Assembly (NCBI GenBank): GCA_018826295.1
Contig: JAHJZX010000042.1
Span: 1-64,000, forward strand
Source of the DNA: Gammaproteobacteria bacterium
GTDB lineage: Bacteria > Pseudomonadota > Gammaproteobacteria > Enterobacterales > Alteromonadaceae
Length of the DNA: 64,000 bases
Direction: 5' to 3'
The notes under the pieces: generated by a model
Database searches by the model: none
Seen by the model: the letters and a program-made list of their open reading frames with translations, nothing else
Told to the model about the DNA's origin: nothing
Program-made: the position numbers and the translations under genes
Shown: positions 51,930-62,221 of the stretch, piece by piece
Layout of the letters: the number at the start of each line of letters is the position of its first letter
Numbering within the stretch: position 1 is the stretch's first letter

Positions 51930-53018
51930 TCAGGGCACAAAAGCCGGTAACACTTTTTCGGCGATCATTTGTAAATATGCCTGCCGTGCATGGCCGGTTA
52001 CCACCACCAGCAGATCCAGCTCCGCCACCAGCAAAATAGTGATACCACCGCCGCCCTGGGCGGAAATGCTGCGGTACTGCTTGTCAGCAACCTGCATTGC
52101 CGTTTGCCAGAAAAAATAACCATAGGCCGAATTTGATAAGCTGGCACCGGCATAAAAATTCTGTACCTGCTCGTCGCTCAGTTCAACATGACCTGCCGTG
52201 GCCTGGCTGATAAAGGCGGCCGGGATCAACTGCTCGCCCTGCCAGTTGCCGTTATTTAACACCAAGCTGCCCAGTTTCAGCATATCGCGCGAAGTCAGGC
52301 TGGCAAATGCCCCCGCTGTTGGCACGCCATCCTGCTCAGTACGCCAGTCATAGTTAACGATACCCAACTTGCCAAATAACTGCTGTTTAATAAAATCCTG
52401 CGCTGAGCCCGGCACTACTGCGTCCAGTACCTGCATCACGATATCCGGGTTTGGCCCCTGGTAATTAAAGGTTTGCGATTGCTTAGTCACAGCTTCGCTA
52501 TCTTCGAAAAAAGCCTGTAGGCGCTTAATACCGAAATAACGCCCGGGCTGGCTACCATATTGTCTGATTTTGTCAGCGCTGAACGTAAGGCCGGAGCGCA
52601 TTGTCATGGCCTGATGCAGCGTGATGTTGTCTATACCGGCGACAAATTTTGTCTGATCTAAGCCTTGCAAAAAACTCAGTACCGGTTTGTCTAAATCGGC
52701 CAGCGATAAATAACCCAGCTGTATAGCACGGCCAATAGCCAGACTGGTGTAGGTTTTAGTAGCAGACGATTGCGGATGCGGCAAATCGATACGCCCGCGC
52801 AAATAGTAAGACTCAAACAGCAACTTACCGTTATGGCTGATCAGTAAGCTGTCAACTTCGCCATGCTGTTTGTCTGCTATTTCGCTGGCCAGTCTGCTGA
52901 TCAGCGTCTTGTCGCCGCCATCTTGTCCCAGCACGCCTGTTGCTATACCGTCTTGCAGCTGTGCCGGTGCAGAGGTAGTAAAGGGCTGTTCCAGCGGGGC
53001 AATATCCCAGAATTTCAT
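51930..53018 (-). CDS. Serine hydrolase of the beta-lactamase/class C family
   Basis: The 362-residue protein has the SxxK motif SATKTYTSLAIGRAI, the middle element near FNYQGPNPDIV and a glycine-rich SAQGGGGITILL in place of KTG. These are features of penicillin-binding-protein-like hydrolases and esterases. No signal peptide is seen, which is unusual for the group. I chose the ATG at 53018, seven bases after AAGG; the upstream 14 codons are not supported. The substrate is unknown. Confidence 0.8.
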   Translation of the reverse strand: MKFWDIAPLEQPFTTSAPAQLQDGIATGVLGQDGGDKTLISRLASEIADKQHGEVDSLLISHNGKLLFESYYLRGRIDLPHPQSSATKTYTSLAIGRAIQLGYLSLADLDKPVLSFLQGLDQTKFVAGIDNITLHQAMTMRSGLTFSADKIRQYGSQPGRYFGIKRLQAFFEDSEAVTKQSQTFNYQGPNPDIVMQVLDAVVPGSAQDFIKQQLFGKLGIVNYDWRTEQDGVPTAGAFASLTSRDMLKLGSLVLNNGNWQGEQLIPAAFISQATAGHVELSDEQVQNFYAGASLSNSAYGYFFWQTAMQVADKQYRSISAQGGGGITILLVAELDLLVVVTGHARQAYLQMIAEKVLPAFVP

Positions 53019-53097
53019 ATTTTCGCCTTTTGTTTTAATGTTATTTAGCTTGGCTATCACAAAACCATCGCGCTAAAGCTGTTGTTCAGGCATCAGG

Positions 53098-53952
53098 TTA
53101 TTGCGCTGCTCTGAGCTGCCCGATGATCCGGGCGTCAACCCACATGATTTCAAAATCTGGCGGAGCACAGCGGCGACAAAAGAACAGATATTTGCCGTCT
53201 GGTGTCACGTATCCGCCACCGTCCTCCCCTTCGGTATTTATCGTATCGCCGAAGTTAATTGCCGCTCCCCAGGAGCCATCGGCTTGACGAAAGCTGATAT
53301 ACATATCGCTGTCGCCATAGCCTCCCTCTCTTTCGCTATCCCAAATAATGTAAGACTCATCCGCTGCGATAAAGGGGTGGGCAGTCCATTTTCCGGTGTT
53401 GATTTCGGCGCCAAACGCAACGGGTGCTTCGCGTTGGCCATTTACCAGCCGTGAATAGCGCAGCACACCATTACCATCCCGGGTTGCCTCGTCAAAAACA
53501 TAGGTGCCTGCTGCCGAGGCCGTTAAACGCATGATGCGAAAGTTTTCAAAAACGCTGCCAAGACTCTTTAACTCTGACCAGCCATCCACTGTGCGGTCTC
53601 TGTACTGATTACGAACAAACATCGTATTACCGTCCGGTGAGATAGCCCCACCTAACTGAGCGTCCAACTCAATGAGCTGCCATTTGTTATTTACTGATTT
53701 ATAAACAAATTTAGAAGACGTCCCTGTTTTATTGTTTCTTCTTGTAAAATAATACTCTGTCATGTCAGGTGTGAAGCTGCCGCCCCAATCACGATATGGT
53801 TGCGAAACCCCAGCCGGCGCGAACACCTCTGGCGTCAGGCCCGGCGGTGTTTGCCCCAGATATGGCCCCGTGAGCGTAGCGGCGTCATTTAGGCTGTAAC
53901 TACTGCCACTAAATAGCCCCGCCAACAAAACAAGCAGTAACTTGGGTGTCAT
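53098..53952 (-). CDS. Exported PD40 (TolB-like) repeat protein
   Basis: The 284-residue protein has a signal peptide (KLLLVLLAGLFSGSSYS) and several PD40/TolB-like propeller blades (GGSFTPDMTEYYFTRR, GGAISPDGNTMFVRN, HPFIAADESYIIWDSER and GGGYVTPDGKYLFFCRR). It is probably periplasmic. It is divergent from the CadC-like regulator, whose own C-terminal part has similar blades, so the two may share a signal. Confidence 0.82.
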   Translation of the reverse strand: MTPKLLLVLLAGLFSGSSYSLNDAATLTGPYLGQTPPGLTPEVFAPAGVSQPYRDWGGSFTPDMTEYYFTRRNNKTGTSSKFVYKSVNNKWQLIELDAQLGGAISPDGNTMFVRNQYRDRTVDGWSELKSLGSVFENFRIMRLTASAAGTYVFDEATRDGNGVLRYSRLVNGQREAPVAFGAEINTGKWTAHPFIAADESYIIWDSEREGGYGDSDMYISFRQADGSWGAAINFGDTINTEGEDGGGYVTPDGKYLFFCRRCAPPDFEIMWVDARIIGQLRAAQ

Positions 53953-54190
53953 GGTTTTTCCTTGCTGTAGTCAATAACTGTTTTCGTAGTAGACAGGCAG
54001 TTAAGTTACTGCCGGAGCATCAGAAAGCTGGAATTTCCACTGACTTTTGGCTGACTTTTCGCTGATTCTCCAAAAAACGTTAGTTATCAGCTGGTTGATT
54101 AATTGCATTAGCGGTGGTGCCGATTTACTCTAGCCTGATGTGTTTCGCTTTGGCTTCTGTAGTCTGGCATCTATTGGTTAGCAGGTCGCT

Positions 54191-56344
54191 ATGTCACAGC
54201 AATATTGGATTGGTGGTTTTTATATTGATTTGTCGCGCAATCAAATCACCCACCTTAATGAAACAACAACCCTGGCGCCTAAAGCCTTAGCTGTACTGAC
54301 ATATCTGGCGCAGCATCAGGCTAAGGTGGTAAGCCAGGATGAATTACTGACGCAAGTGTGGCAAGGCACTATAGTGTCACCCAATACGCTGCAACGCAGC
54401 ATTACCCAGCTAAGAAAAGCACTCGGTGACGATGGCAAAGTTCAGGGCTATATCAAAACCCATGCTAAAAAAGGTTATAGCCTGGAAGCTGATGTGCGCT
54501 GGCAACCTGAAGCCGCCCCCCAGCCCGACGCAGCAGCAGCGCCAATGGCGGCCGCGATGCCAGCCAAGCGTCGTTATGCCGGCTTAACTCAGTTTAACCT
54601 TGGCCTGCTGCTGTTTGCGGTGTTGCTGGGTGCAGGGTTGCTAAGTGCAGGATTACTAAATACAGCTTTGCTGTGGCAAGGTTTTTTGCCGCAGACAGCA
54701 AGCCAATTTAAAATCAGTGAATTTCGTCCGCTTACCGCTAATGACAATAAAGAAGTGGCGGGTATTTATTCGCCCGACGGCCAATATATTGTTTTTCATC
54801 GTTATTCCACTGAGTTTTGTCGTAACAATATCTGGGCAAAACACATTAAAACGCAGCAAGAATTTCAGCTGAGTAAAAATTTAGATTCTAATGGCGCGCA
54901 CAGTTTCTCTACAGACGGTAAAAGCTTAATATTTGTCCAGTCCAGAGATTGCACCGAGCCGCTAACGCAGAAAACCTGTTATCACTTAATGAGCCTGGAC
55001 TTTGACGCGGCGTTGCTATCCCCCCAGGCGCCGAAACGACTGTTAGAGTGCAAACATTCCGCCATTAAAAATCCGCAATGGCTGGATGATAACCACATAG
55101 CGCTATTACAACAAAAATCGGGGCGCTGGAGCTTAATCCGTTATGCTGTCGCAGCAGACAACAGCGACACCCTCTATGAGGTTAGCGATGGCAACGTGCT
55201 AAGTTATGACTACTCAGCCAAAGATAAGCTGATAGCCGTAGTCAGCCAGAGCAATGACGGCAGCTATTATTTAACTATGCTAAGGCCAGACGGCGAGCAA
55301 TTATCCGGCCATGCTATCCGCTATCCGCCACAAATCGCCCGCTTCAAATCAATTTACCCTAACTTTTCGCCGTTTGAAAACCAGCTTATTTTTAGTACCG
55401 GCCGCCAGTTATTTACCCTGTCATATGATGGCCAGATAAACCCGGTTGAATTACCTATTGATGACGCTATGGGCACGCCGGTATTTCACCCCGACGGTAA
55501 CCGCATGCTGGTGACCAAAGGACAATACGACAGCGATATAGTGGCGCTACCCTTAGCCGGCACTTTAGCAAACAATGAACAAAAGCCGGTACAGTCTGCG
55601 CTAAGCGGCACGGTAATAGCGCGCTCGGTTAAAGCTGAAAACAATGCGCTGTTTCAACCTGGCGGCAATCTTATTGCCTTTCAGTCGGCACGCTCTGGTC
55701 AGCTGCAGGTATGGCTGAGCGACGGCCATGCAACCTGGCAACTTAGCCATTTTCCCACCGATACTTACCTGTATGACATGCACTGGGCTAAAGATGGCAA
55801 CAGCCTGTTAGTCAACACCGATTATGCCTTAAGCCAGCTGTTTTTAGACGGTAGCCAGCACAGTTTGCCGTTTGAATACCCGATACATAGCGTGTTTCAC
55901 TACGACAGTCACACCAACACCGCGCTGGTAAAGCTGCAAATAAACGGCGTGCTCAAGTTTGCCGAAGTAAACTTAGCCAGCGCAACCAGGGAGGTTATCA
56001 ATAATGTCGGGGTTACCCAGGCCGTTAAAACCGCACAAGGCCGGCTGATCTTTACCGATCAGCTGGATAGATTCTGGCTGCAAGGCCCGGTTGAAGATCA
56101 GCTGATTGAGCCACTAAACAACCAGTTCAGCAACAAAGGTTTTGTGGTTTATGGCGACACCCTGTATGGCATTAACAAGGATTTTCAGCTCTGGCGCTAC
56201 GCTGGCGACACAGCACACTTTGCTGTCATCGCTGAGGTGCCAAAAACTATTGACGCCATAACCGCGGCTAATGCCACGCAAATACTGCTGACACAGCGGA
56301 TAAACGGCAGAAAAGAAGTGGTAGAGCTGGTGCTGGCCGAGTAA
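54191..56344 (+). CDS. CadC-like transmembrane regulator with PD40 sensor domain
   Basis: The 717-residue protein has an OmpR-type winged helix (about 5-105, LAPKALAVLTYLAQHQAKVV and SPNTLQRSITQLRKALGDD), an Ala/Pro-rich linker, one membrane helix (about 138-160, LLLFAVLLGAGLLSAGLL) and a large periplasmic PD40/propeller region (blades such as GIYSPDGQYIVFHRY and PVFHPDGNRMLVTKG). It acts as a one-component regulator from the inner membrane. Its targets probably include the divergent exported PD40 protein. The signal is unknown. Confidence 0.87.
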   Translation: MSQQYWIGGFYIDLSRNQITHLNETTTLAPKALAVLTYLAQHQAKVVSQDELLTQVWQGTIVSPNTLQRSITQLRKALGDDGKVQGYIKTHAKKGYSLEADVRWQPEAAPQPDAAAAPMAAAMPAKRRYAGLTQFNLGLLLFAVLLGAGLLSAGLLNTALLWQGFLPQTASQFKISEFRPLTANDNKEVAGIYSPDGQYIVFHRYSTEFCRNNIWAKHIKTQQEFQLSKNLDSNGAHSFSTDGKSLIFVQSRDCTEPLTQKTCYHLMSLDFDAALLSPQAPKRLLECKHSAIKNPQWLDDNHIALLQQKSGRWSLIRYAVAADNSDTLYEVSDGNVLSYDYSAKDKLIAVVSQSNDGSYYLTMLRPDGEQLSGHAIRYPPQIARFKSIYPNFSPFENQLIFSTGRQLFTLSYDGQINPVELPIDDAMGTPVFHPDGNRMLVTKGQYDSDIVALPLAGTLANNEQKPVQSALSGTVIARSVKAENNALFQPGGNLIAFQSARSGQLQVWLSDGHATWQLSHFPTDTYLYDMHWAKDGNSLLVNTDYALSQLFLDGSQHSLPFEYPIHSVFHYDSHTNTALVKLQINGVLKFAEVNLASATREVINNVGVTQAVKTAQGRLIFTDQLDRFWLQGPVEDQLIEPLNNQFSNKGFVVYGDTLYGINKDFQLWRYAGDTAHFAVIAEVPKTIDAITAANATQILLTQRINGRKEVVELVLAE

Positions 56345-56399
56345 ATCTGGCATTGCGGCCGGCATTTGGCCGTGCAGAGTATTGCTGGCGCTGTGATAG

Positions 56400-57254
56400 C
56401 TAATGGCAGGTCAATTGCTGCTGCGACTGCGCCGCCCTGGCCTCGATTTCATTGATCATGGCATCAGCATATTCGCCCTGATACAAGCGCCTGAACTCGC
56501 CTTGCAGCACCAGTTTATTCAGCGCACACTGCCAGTTGTTAATAACGGTATCGTTAACCGCTAAGGAAAAAGCCAGGTAAATTTCAATAGGTTGTAGCGG
56601 ATATACCGGCTGTAAGTCCAGGCCGGCGTCAAGCAGTTCGGCCTGGCGTTTAGGCGTTACATCGCTGTGCATGGCAATTAAATCGGCGCGTCCAAGTTTT
56701 AGCATGTTATAACAATCACCGGATTGCCGGCTTAAGATCAGGTTTTTGTCTATCTCAAAGCCCAGCGACAGCAGCTCGTTAACGATACTGGTGTTGCGCG
56801 TTTCACAAACCACATGGTTTTGCAGTAAATTAGCCAGGCTGGTATTGTCTTTTATTGCTCCTTTTCTGGCGTGTAAATCTACCGAGTAGATTTTAATGGG
56901 GCCCACCCATTTAAATTTATCTTCGCGCTCGGCAGTGCGGATAGTGTCATATAACACGACATTGTCGCTACTAACGGCGATGGCGTAAGCCCGTGCCCAG
57001 GGTAAAATTTCTATTGTTGCCGTATTGCCCAACTGCTGCTGAACAGCCTTAACCAACTCGGTAGACATACCATACACCTGGCCATGTCGATCTTTTAACC
57101 TGCCACGGCCACTGGGCTCGGTAATGATACGCAGCGCGGCGTCCGCAGAAGATCCACTGTCAACCGCGAACACCGCTACCGGCATAAATGCCAATAATGC
57201 CAGAGCTGTAATAAGCAGCCCGGGTAGCACTCTGCAATAGTTCTTATTATTCAC
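56400..57254 (-). CDS. Periplasmic solute-binding protein (SBP_bac_3 type)
   Basis: The 284-residue protein has a signal peptide (GLLITALALLAFMPVAVFA) and a family 3 solute-binding fold (LRIITEPSGRGRLKDRHGQV, MSTELVKAVQQQLGN, LPWARAYAI and LKLGRADLIAMHSDV). There is no ABC permease beside it, so it may act as a sensor or stand-alone binder, as often seen for such lone genes in marine Gammaproteobacteria. Confidence 0.83.
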   Translation of the reverse strand: MNNKNYCRVLPGLLITALALLAFMPVAVFAVDSGSSADAALRIITEPSGRGRLKDRHGQVYGMSTELVKAVQQQLGNTATIEILPWARAYAIAVSSDNVVLYDTIRTAEREDKFKWVGPIKIYSVDLHARKGAIKDNTSLANLLQNHVVCETRNTSIVNELLSLGFEIDKNLILSRQSGDCYNMLKLGRADLIAMHSDVTPKRQAELLDAGLDLQPVYPLQPIEIYLAFSLAVNDTVINNWQCALNKLVLQGEFRRLYQGEYADAMINEIEARAAQSQQQLTCH

Positions 57255-57450
57255 CTAAAACGTCCAAGATAAGACCAGCCTGTATTAACGACAATGCCAC
57301 TATTGTAAAACAAATGCACTACTCAAGCTAAATTGCGACATCACATTAGACATAACTGCATTTGCCGGTGACTAATTAAAACGGCAGGTTAGGTCGTGCA
57401 TTTTGCCGCCGTCAGAATAGATGGCGGCCTGCACAGCGAAGACGCACTCA

Positions 57451-58353
57451 TTAGCGCTGCGATGTGGTTAAAAAAGCAATAATTTCGCTCTGATATTGCC
57501 GGGCCAGCCCGCTATGGCCGCCGCCGGCTATTTTTAAATGCTGATATTGGTACGGATATTGATGTTGCTGCAATCGCTGGATTATCCGGTCGGACATTTC
57601 GCTGGATGGCCACAACTCATCAGCCGTGCCTGAAACAAGTAACACGTCGGCCTGCATCTGCTGCACCGGGATCAACGCTTGTTGATAAGCCTGCTGATTT
57701 TGTAAGGCGATTTCATAACCTTGCCGGATATTGCCTTGCATTAACGCCAATGCTGAGTGCAAGTTAAAAGGCACAAAGGCAATGGCCTGGCCCTGCCAGC
57801 TCCAGGATGAACTGGTGCTATACCACTCCGGGCTACCAAACACCACATCACTTGCCACTACCGCCACCACAGTGCTTATTTGCGTTGACCGGCTGGCCAG
57901 CAATAACGCTAGCTCCGCCCCTTTTGACACGCCCAGTACTGACAGTTTTTCGGCATTGACGGCAGGGTTGCTACGGTTGAGTGCAATAGCTTCAAGCACG
58001 CCATTAAGTTCAATCCGATCCAAACCTGATGGAATACCCGGCAAACCAAAATAACCGACGACCAATAGCGCAAAACCCGCATCCAGATAAGCTTGCCGCT
58101 CTGCTGCGTTACGATCATTAGTCAGGTTCATGCCACCTTCAGAACCGCCTAAAAAAACCAGTAACGGCGCAGGGTTGTCGGCACTTGCCGTTGCCGGTAA
58201 ATACAATTGACTGTGCACCTTGCCCTGATTAGACAGCGGCACAAACCAGGTAATTAAATGCGGCAACTGGCTGCATAGCAACAGCAGCGTCAGGAGCAAA
58301 AGCGCTATCGTTTTGAGTTTGTTAAACTTTGCGGTATTGGATAATTTAAAAAA
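57451..58353 (-). CDS. BAAT-type acyl-CoA thioesterase/alpha-beta hydrolase
   Basis: The protein has about 300 residues. It has an N-terminal membrane anchor or signal (TIALLLLTLLLLCSQLPHLI), then a BAAT C-terminal-like hydrolase: LLVFLGGSEGGMN, the nucleophile in LGVSKGAELALLLAS, the acid in VSGTADELWPS and the histidine in AGGGHSGLARQ. It is likely exposed to the periplasm and hydrolyses an unknown ester or thioester. The start is uncertain; an ATG at 58353 fits best, with 58374 as the longest. Confidence 0.82.
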   Translation of the reverse strand, partial: FFKLSNTAKFNKLKTIALLLLTLLLLCSQLPHLITWFVPLSNQGKVHSQLYLPATASADNPAPLLVFLGGSEGGMNLTNDRNAAERQAYLDAGFALLVVGYFGLPGIPSGLDRIELNGVLEAIALNRSNPAVNAEKLSVLGVSKGAELALLLASRSTQISTVVAVVASDVVFGSPEWYSTSSSWSWQGQAIAFVPFNLHSALALMQGNIRQGYEIALQNQQAYQQALIPVQQMQADVLLVSGTADELWPSSEMSDRIIQRLQQHQYPYQYQHLKIAGGGHSGLARQYQSEIIAFLTTSQR

Positions 58354-58570
58354 CATAAGCCATAGCCTGATCAATTAAAACTTATAACCATTGTTTATTA
58401 ACCGCCGTAGTGAAGCTAGCCCTTGTTGTCATCAAAGTTGGCTGACAAATGTCAGATGTATGGCTGGAACAAGTACTGGCTATTGAGCTGCTGATAACAA
58501 CTGGCGGTTTTGAAAAACAGCCTGGCAGCGCCTATAGTGAAGCGGTCAATAAACTGAAGTAGGTTAAGCC

Positions 58571-59671
58571 GTGTCAAACTATTGTCTGGTTATTTATACC
58601 GTGCTGGCAATAGCCTGTCCCAGTGTTTTTGCTATCAATACCGTTGCAACGTTAGATGAGGCAGAAGCTTATCTGACAGTCAACCCAGCCCGCAGTATAG
58701 CTTTGCTGGATCAGATAGCAGACATAGACAAACTCCCGCCTGAGCTGGCCATTCGGCGCTATGTGCTGTTACTGCGTGCAGCTGTGCCGACCAACGATAT
58801 GCCACGCTTGATACAGGTGCTGGATATATTGTTTAACTATCAGCACCATGCTTATTTCCGGCAACACGTTACCGCTATTACCAGTGCCCTTGGTATCTGG
58901 TTACGGCGTAATAACTACCTGCATGATGCCCAATCCAGTTTTGCCTGCTCTTATACCCACAGTACGACGGAGCGACAGCGGCTTACACTCACTAACAGCC
59001 TGGCACTTGTGGCCAGACAACTGAACGAAACCGACAAAGCCCGCACATTGTTTATCGCTGCACGTCAAATGGCGCAGCAATCAGGCCAGCTGAACATAGT
59101 GGCGATGGCAGAAAATAATCTTGGTATGCTGGCTCTGGACGAGGGCAATATAGCTGCTGCCGAACCACACTTTCGCGCCGCGCTGGCACAGTATCAGGCC
59201 ATAAGCCAGCGGGCCGGACAAATTTCGGCCGGCATAAACCTGTTGTTTTATTTTGTACTGCAACAAGATGTACTGAGTTTTCAGCGGCTTTACACGCCAA
59301 CGGCCAACCTTACAAGCAACTTTCCGAACGAAGCCAAACAGGCCTTACTGTTTTGGTTACACAGTCGTTTTATGCAATTACAAGGACAGCCGGCCACAGC
59401 TCAAATGCAACAACAACTGCGCGAGGCTTTTCTGCTACTGGAAGATAACCAGGTTAAAACACTGATTCAGCGCAATTTGGCAACCCCCTTGGCTGTAGAT
59501 GTTAAGGCCGCACCGGCCCTTAGCCGGCAAAATTTTAACCGGCCCTGGTTTAGCAGCGTGGTCGCCTGCAACTGGCCAATCAGCAGTGTAACAGAGCAAA
59601 CCCACCGGCAAGAGTCAGAGAAAAGCCAGGCTAAGCAAACACAGCGCTCACAACCTGGCTTAGCGTTGTAG
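58571..59671 (+). CDS. Exported TPR-like protein
   Basis: The 366-residue protein has a signal peptide (LVIYTVLAIACPSVFA) and helical repeats of TPR type, clearest at NNLGMLALDEGNIAAAEPHF and RTLFIAARQMAQQSGQ. The tail (about 310-366) is low-complexity and Gln/Ser-rich. The start is GTG with AGG upstream. It resembles the periplasmic TPR region of some sensor proteins but has no output domain here. The role is unknown. Confidence 0.72.
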   Translation: MSNYCLVIYTVLAIACPSVFAINTVATLDEAEAYLTVNPARSIALLDQIADIDKLPPELAIRRYVLLLRAAVPTNDMPRLIQVLDILFNYQHHAYFRQHVTAITSALGIWLRRNNYLHDAQSSFACSYTHSTTERQRLTLTNSLALVARQLNETDKARTLFIAARQMAQQSGQLNIVAMAENNLGMLALDEGNIAAAEPHFRAALAQYQAISQRAGQISAGINLLFYFVLQQDVLSFQRLYTPTANLTSNFPNEAKQALLFWLHSRFMQLQGQPATAQMQQQLREAFLLLEDNQVKTLIQRNLATPLAVDVKAAPALSRQNFNRPWFSSVVACNWPISSVTEQTHRQESEKSQAKQTQRSQPGLAL

Positions 59672-59725
59672 ACAAACTGCTTAGTTCAGGCCGGCGGGTT
59701 TCCTTCCTGACATAAGCATGTTGCC

Positions 59726-62086
59726 TTAGGGATTACAAAGATCAACTACCACGGTTTGCGGCTGGTCCGGCGTAAAAGCCAGACTAAACTGGCGCTGCGC
59801 GTTAACACTGGCCTGGTTGCTGCGCAGCAGAAACGTTGCCGGCGCTGGCAGTAACGTTTCCATCACCGGCGATGCTTCACTAAACGACAACACCGCTGTC
59901 GCCGCAATATCTAGCTGAGTATGCTCAGTACGCTGACCAACGATCATAAACCTGATAGCAGACTCCGCCAGGTTGGCGCAATAACGTGCTTCAAAACGAA
60001 CCTTCTGCAGATCTGCCAGCGTCGTCTGGCCCAAATCCAGTTCATTAGCGTCGGTTAAAATAAGATCCTGTAACTGATAGCCATAACGCAAGTTGTAGCC
60101 TACTTTGATACCGGGCTGCCAGCTGTCGGGCTGCGGCCGCTCAAAGCTGAGGCTAAACTGACCTGCTGTGTCGGTATAGGCTTCATAAACACCGATATAG
60201 CCGGGGCGAAACCTTATATGGTTAGTTGTCACCTTTATGCCGGCGACAGGTTGGCCCAGCACGTTAACGTAACTGCCGCTTAGTTGCAGCTGTTGTGGCA
60301 GCTCGTCGGCGATAACAAGCAATACATTGCTTTCTGTTTGCTTTAAACCGTCGCTTACCTGCAGTTTAACCCGGTAGTTAGCGGCAAATTGCGGCTCAAC
60401 GGTAAAGAGTGCACCACCGCTCTGGCTGGCTAGCAGGGTTGCGCTGTTTTCATCAAACAGCTGCCAGCTATAACTTATCGCCTCGCCTTGCGGATCAAAG
60501 CTTATGCCCGCATCAAAGGTCTGCTTAATACCCACCAGACCGTAACGGCGGGTTTGCCCGGCAATTCTGGCAACCGGCGGTAAATTACTATCGGCAGACA
60601 GCAGCACCGTAGCCACCTGCGGCACTAAGGCCGGCCCGCTTACGGCAACCTGCAGCAAATAATCACCACTGAGGTCGGCTTTAAACATCGTATCAGCCTG
60701 GTTGCCTGCCTGGAATTCGCCGTTGGCACCTTGCGGCTGGCTTAATACCGACCAGTTAAATTGCGCAGCATCGTGATTCGCCGTAAGCTCAGCCTGCAGT
60801 CTGCTCCAGTGCCCGACAGTGATCAGCCGTTCGGCGTTGATACTTAGCTGCGGCTGCGCCGTGGCCTGTAATTGCAACGGCAATACAAAGGGCGCTGACT
60901 GTTGCCAGGCGTCTGACACCTGCAGCTGGATCTGGTAATCACCGGCTTTATCTGCCTGAAATAACGGCTGTTGCTCATCGGATAGATCCAGTGTGGCATC
61001 ACTCCCCTCGGGTGCGCTAACAATACGCCAGCTGAAGCTGAGCCTATCGCCATCCGGATCGCTGGCCTGGCTGATAAGTTTAATCGGCGTATTGGGTGCC
61101 AACGTTGTGCTGTCCACACTAAACAGGGCAACCGGTTGACGGTTGCTATCTGTGACTTCTATCCCGGTGCAGTCTTGATCCTGATGTTTGCCATCATTTA
61201 CCTGCAGGCAAATAGTATAAGTGGCCAATGCTGTCGGCTGGAACAAAAACTCAGCCTGATGCTGTGGCTGCGGCACATAAGCACCACCTTGTATGGTCCA
61301 GTGGTAGCTAAGTACATCGCCGTCACTATCACTGCTCAGGCTGCTAAGCTGCAACTGCTCGTTTACCCACAACTGACGGCTGTGACTGGGATCAATTTTT
61401 GCCTGTGGCGGAACATCACCAGTCTGATACACAGTGATGCTATGTGTAACCGTTTGCCTGATGAAATTGCCCAGTTGCAGGCTAAGTTCTAGTTGGTATT
61501 CGCCTGGCTGATCAGCCACAAAGCCGGCACGGCTGTGCGCGGCATTTTCCAGCTGCGCGGCACTCGCTGCAGGTTTGCCAACCAGCTGCCACTGATAGTT
61601 AGCTGTCACCTTGTCGCTTATCATATGGCTGAAGATGGCTTGCAGCTCAAGGTAATCGCCTTGCTTGGCCGTATCCGGCGCGTCAATTTTCAGGCTGTGC
61701 TGGCCACTAGCGGCCACGCTAAGCGGCTGTTCTGTACTGTGGCTGGCGCCCTGGCTATCGGTTACCGTTAATAGCACCGTATAATTGCCGGCGCGCTGCG
61801 GGTAATAATGAAACAGCTGAGCGGTATTGTCTGCAGGTGTTACCAGTTCATTGGCAGTATCTTTGATTTGCCAGTAGTAACGCAATTGTAACCGCTCTGG
61901 ATCATGGCTGCTGCTGGCATCAAAACTGACCCGTTCACCAACAGCAACCTGAGGCTGGCTTAACGAAAATTGGGCAACGGGTGGCTGATTTGGTTGCACA
62001 ACAACTTGTGGCGCACCACTGCTGCCGCCGCAAGCCGATAGTAAAACGGACAGCGAGGCTGCGAAAATCGTTAACTTAGTCTTCAA
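59726..62086 (-). CDS. Large PKD-domain lipoprotein
   Basis: The 786-residue protein has a lipoprotein signal (TIFAASLSVLLSACGGS). It then carries about six PKD/Ig-like domains with repeats such as GERVSFDASSSHDPERLQL, WVNEQLQLSSLSSDSDGD and FDAGISFDPQGEAISYSW, and a C-terminal carboxypeptidase-regulatory-like part (GSYVNVLGQPVAGIKVTT). I start it at TTG 62086, with AAGGA seven bases upstream; the longer frame adds 16 unsupported codons. It lies downstream of a TonB receptor gene in the same direction and may be its surface partner. Confidence 0.85.
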   Translation of the reverse strand: MKTKLTIFAASLSVLLSACGGSSGAPQVVVQPNQPPVAQFSLSQPQVAVGERVSFDASSSHDPERLQLRYYWQIKDTANELVTPADNTAQLFHYYPQRAGNYTVLLTVTDSQGASHSTEQPLSVAASGQHSLKIDAPDTAKQGDYLELQAIFSHMISDKVTANYQWQLVGKPAASAAQLENAAHSRAGFVADQPGEYQLELSLQLGNFIRQTVTHSITVYQTGDVPPQAKIDPSHSRQLWVNEQLQLSSLSSDSDGDVLSYHWTIQGGAYVPQPQHQAEFLFQPTALATYTICLQVNDGKHQDQDCTGIEVTDSNRQPVALFSVDSTTLAPNTPIKLISQASDPDGDRLSFSWRIVSAPEGSDATLDLSDEQQPLFQADKAGDYQIQLQVSDAWQQSAPFVLPLQLQATAQPQLSINAERLITVGHWSRLQAELTANHDAAQFNWSVLSQPQGANGEFQAGNQADTMFKADLSGDYLLQVAVSGPALVPQVATVLLSADSNLPPVARIAGQTRRYGLVGIKQTFDAGISFDPQGEAISYSWQLFDENSATLLASQSGGALFTVEPQFAANYRVKLQVSDGLKQTESNVLLVIADELPQQLQLSGSYVNVLGQPVAGIKVTTNHIRFRPGYIGVYEAYTDTAGQFSLSFERPQPDSWQPGIKVGYNLRYGYQLQDLILTDANELDLGQTTLADLQKVRFEARYCANLAESAIRFMIVGQRTEHTQLDIAATAVLSFSEASPVMETLLPAPATFLLRSNQASVNAQRQFSLAFTPDQPQTVVVDLCNP

Positions 62087-62221
62087 TGGAAATTCCTTAT
62101 TAGTTTGCGTGCGTGCCGGCGACGCACAACACAACAGACGGCCGAAACATCAGCGCCAAAACAGCAATATTGCTGCTGTTAATAAGGAAACGTTTATCTG
62201 CGGTAAAACAGCTAAACTTTT

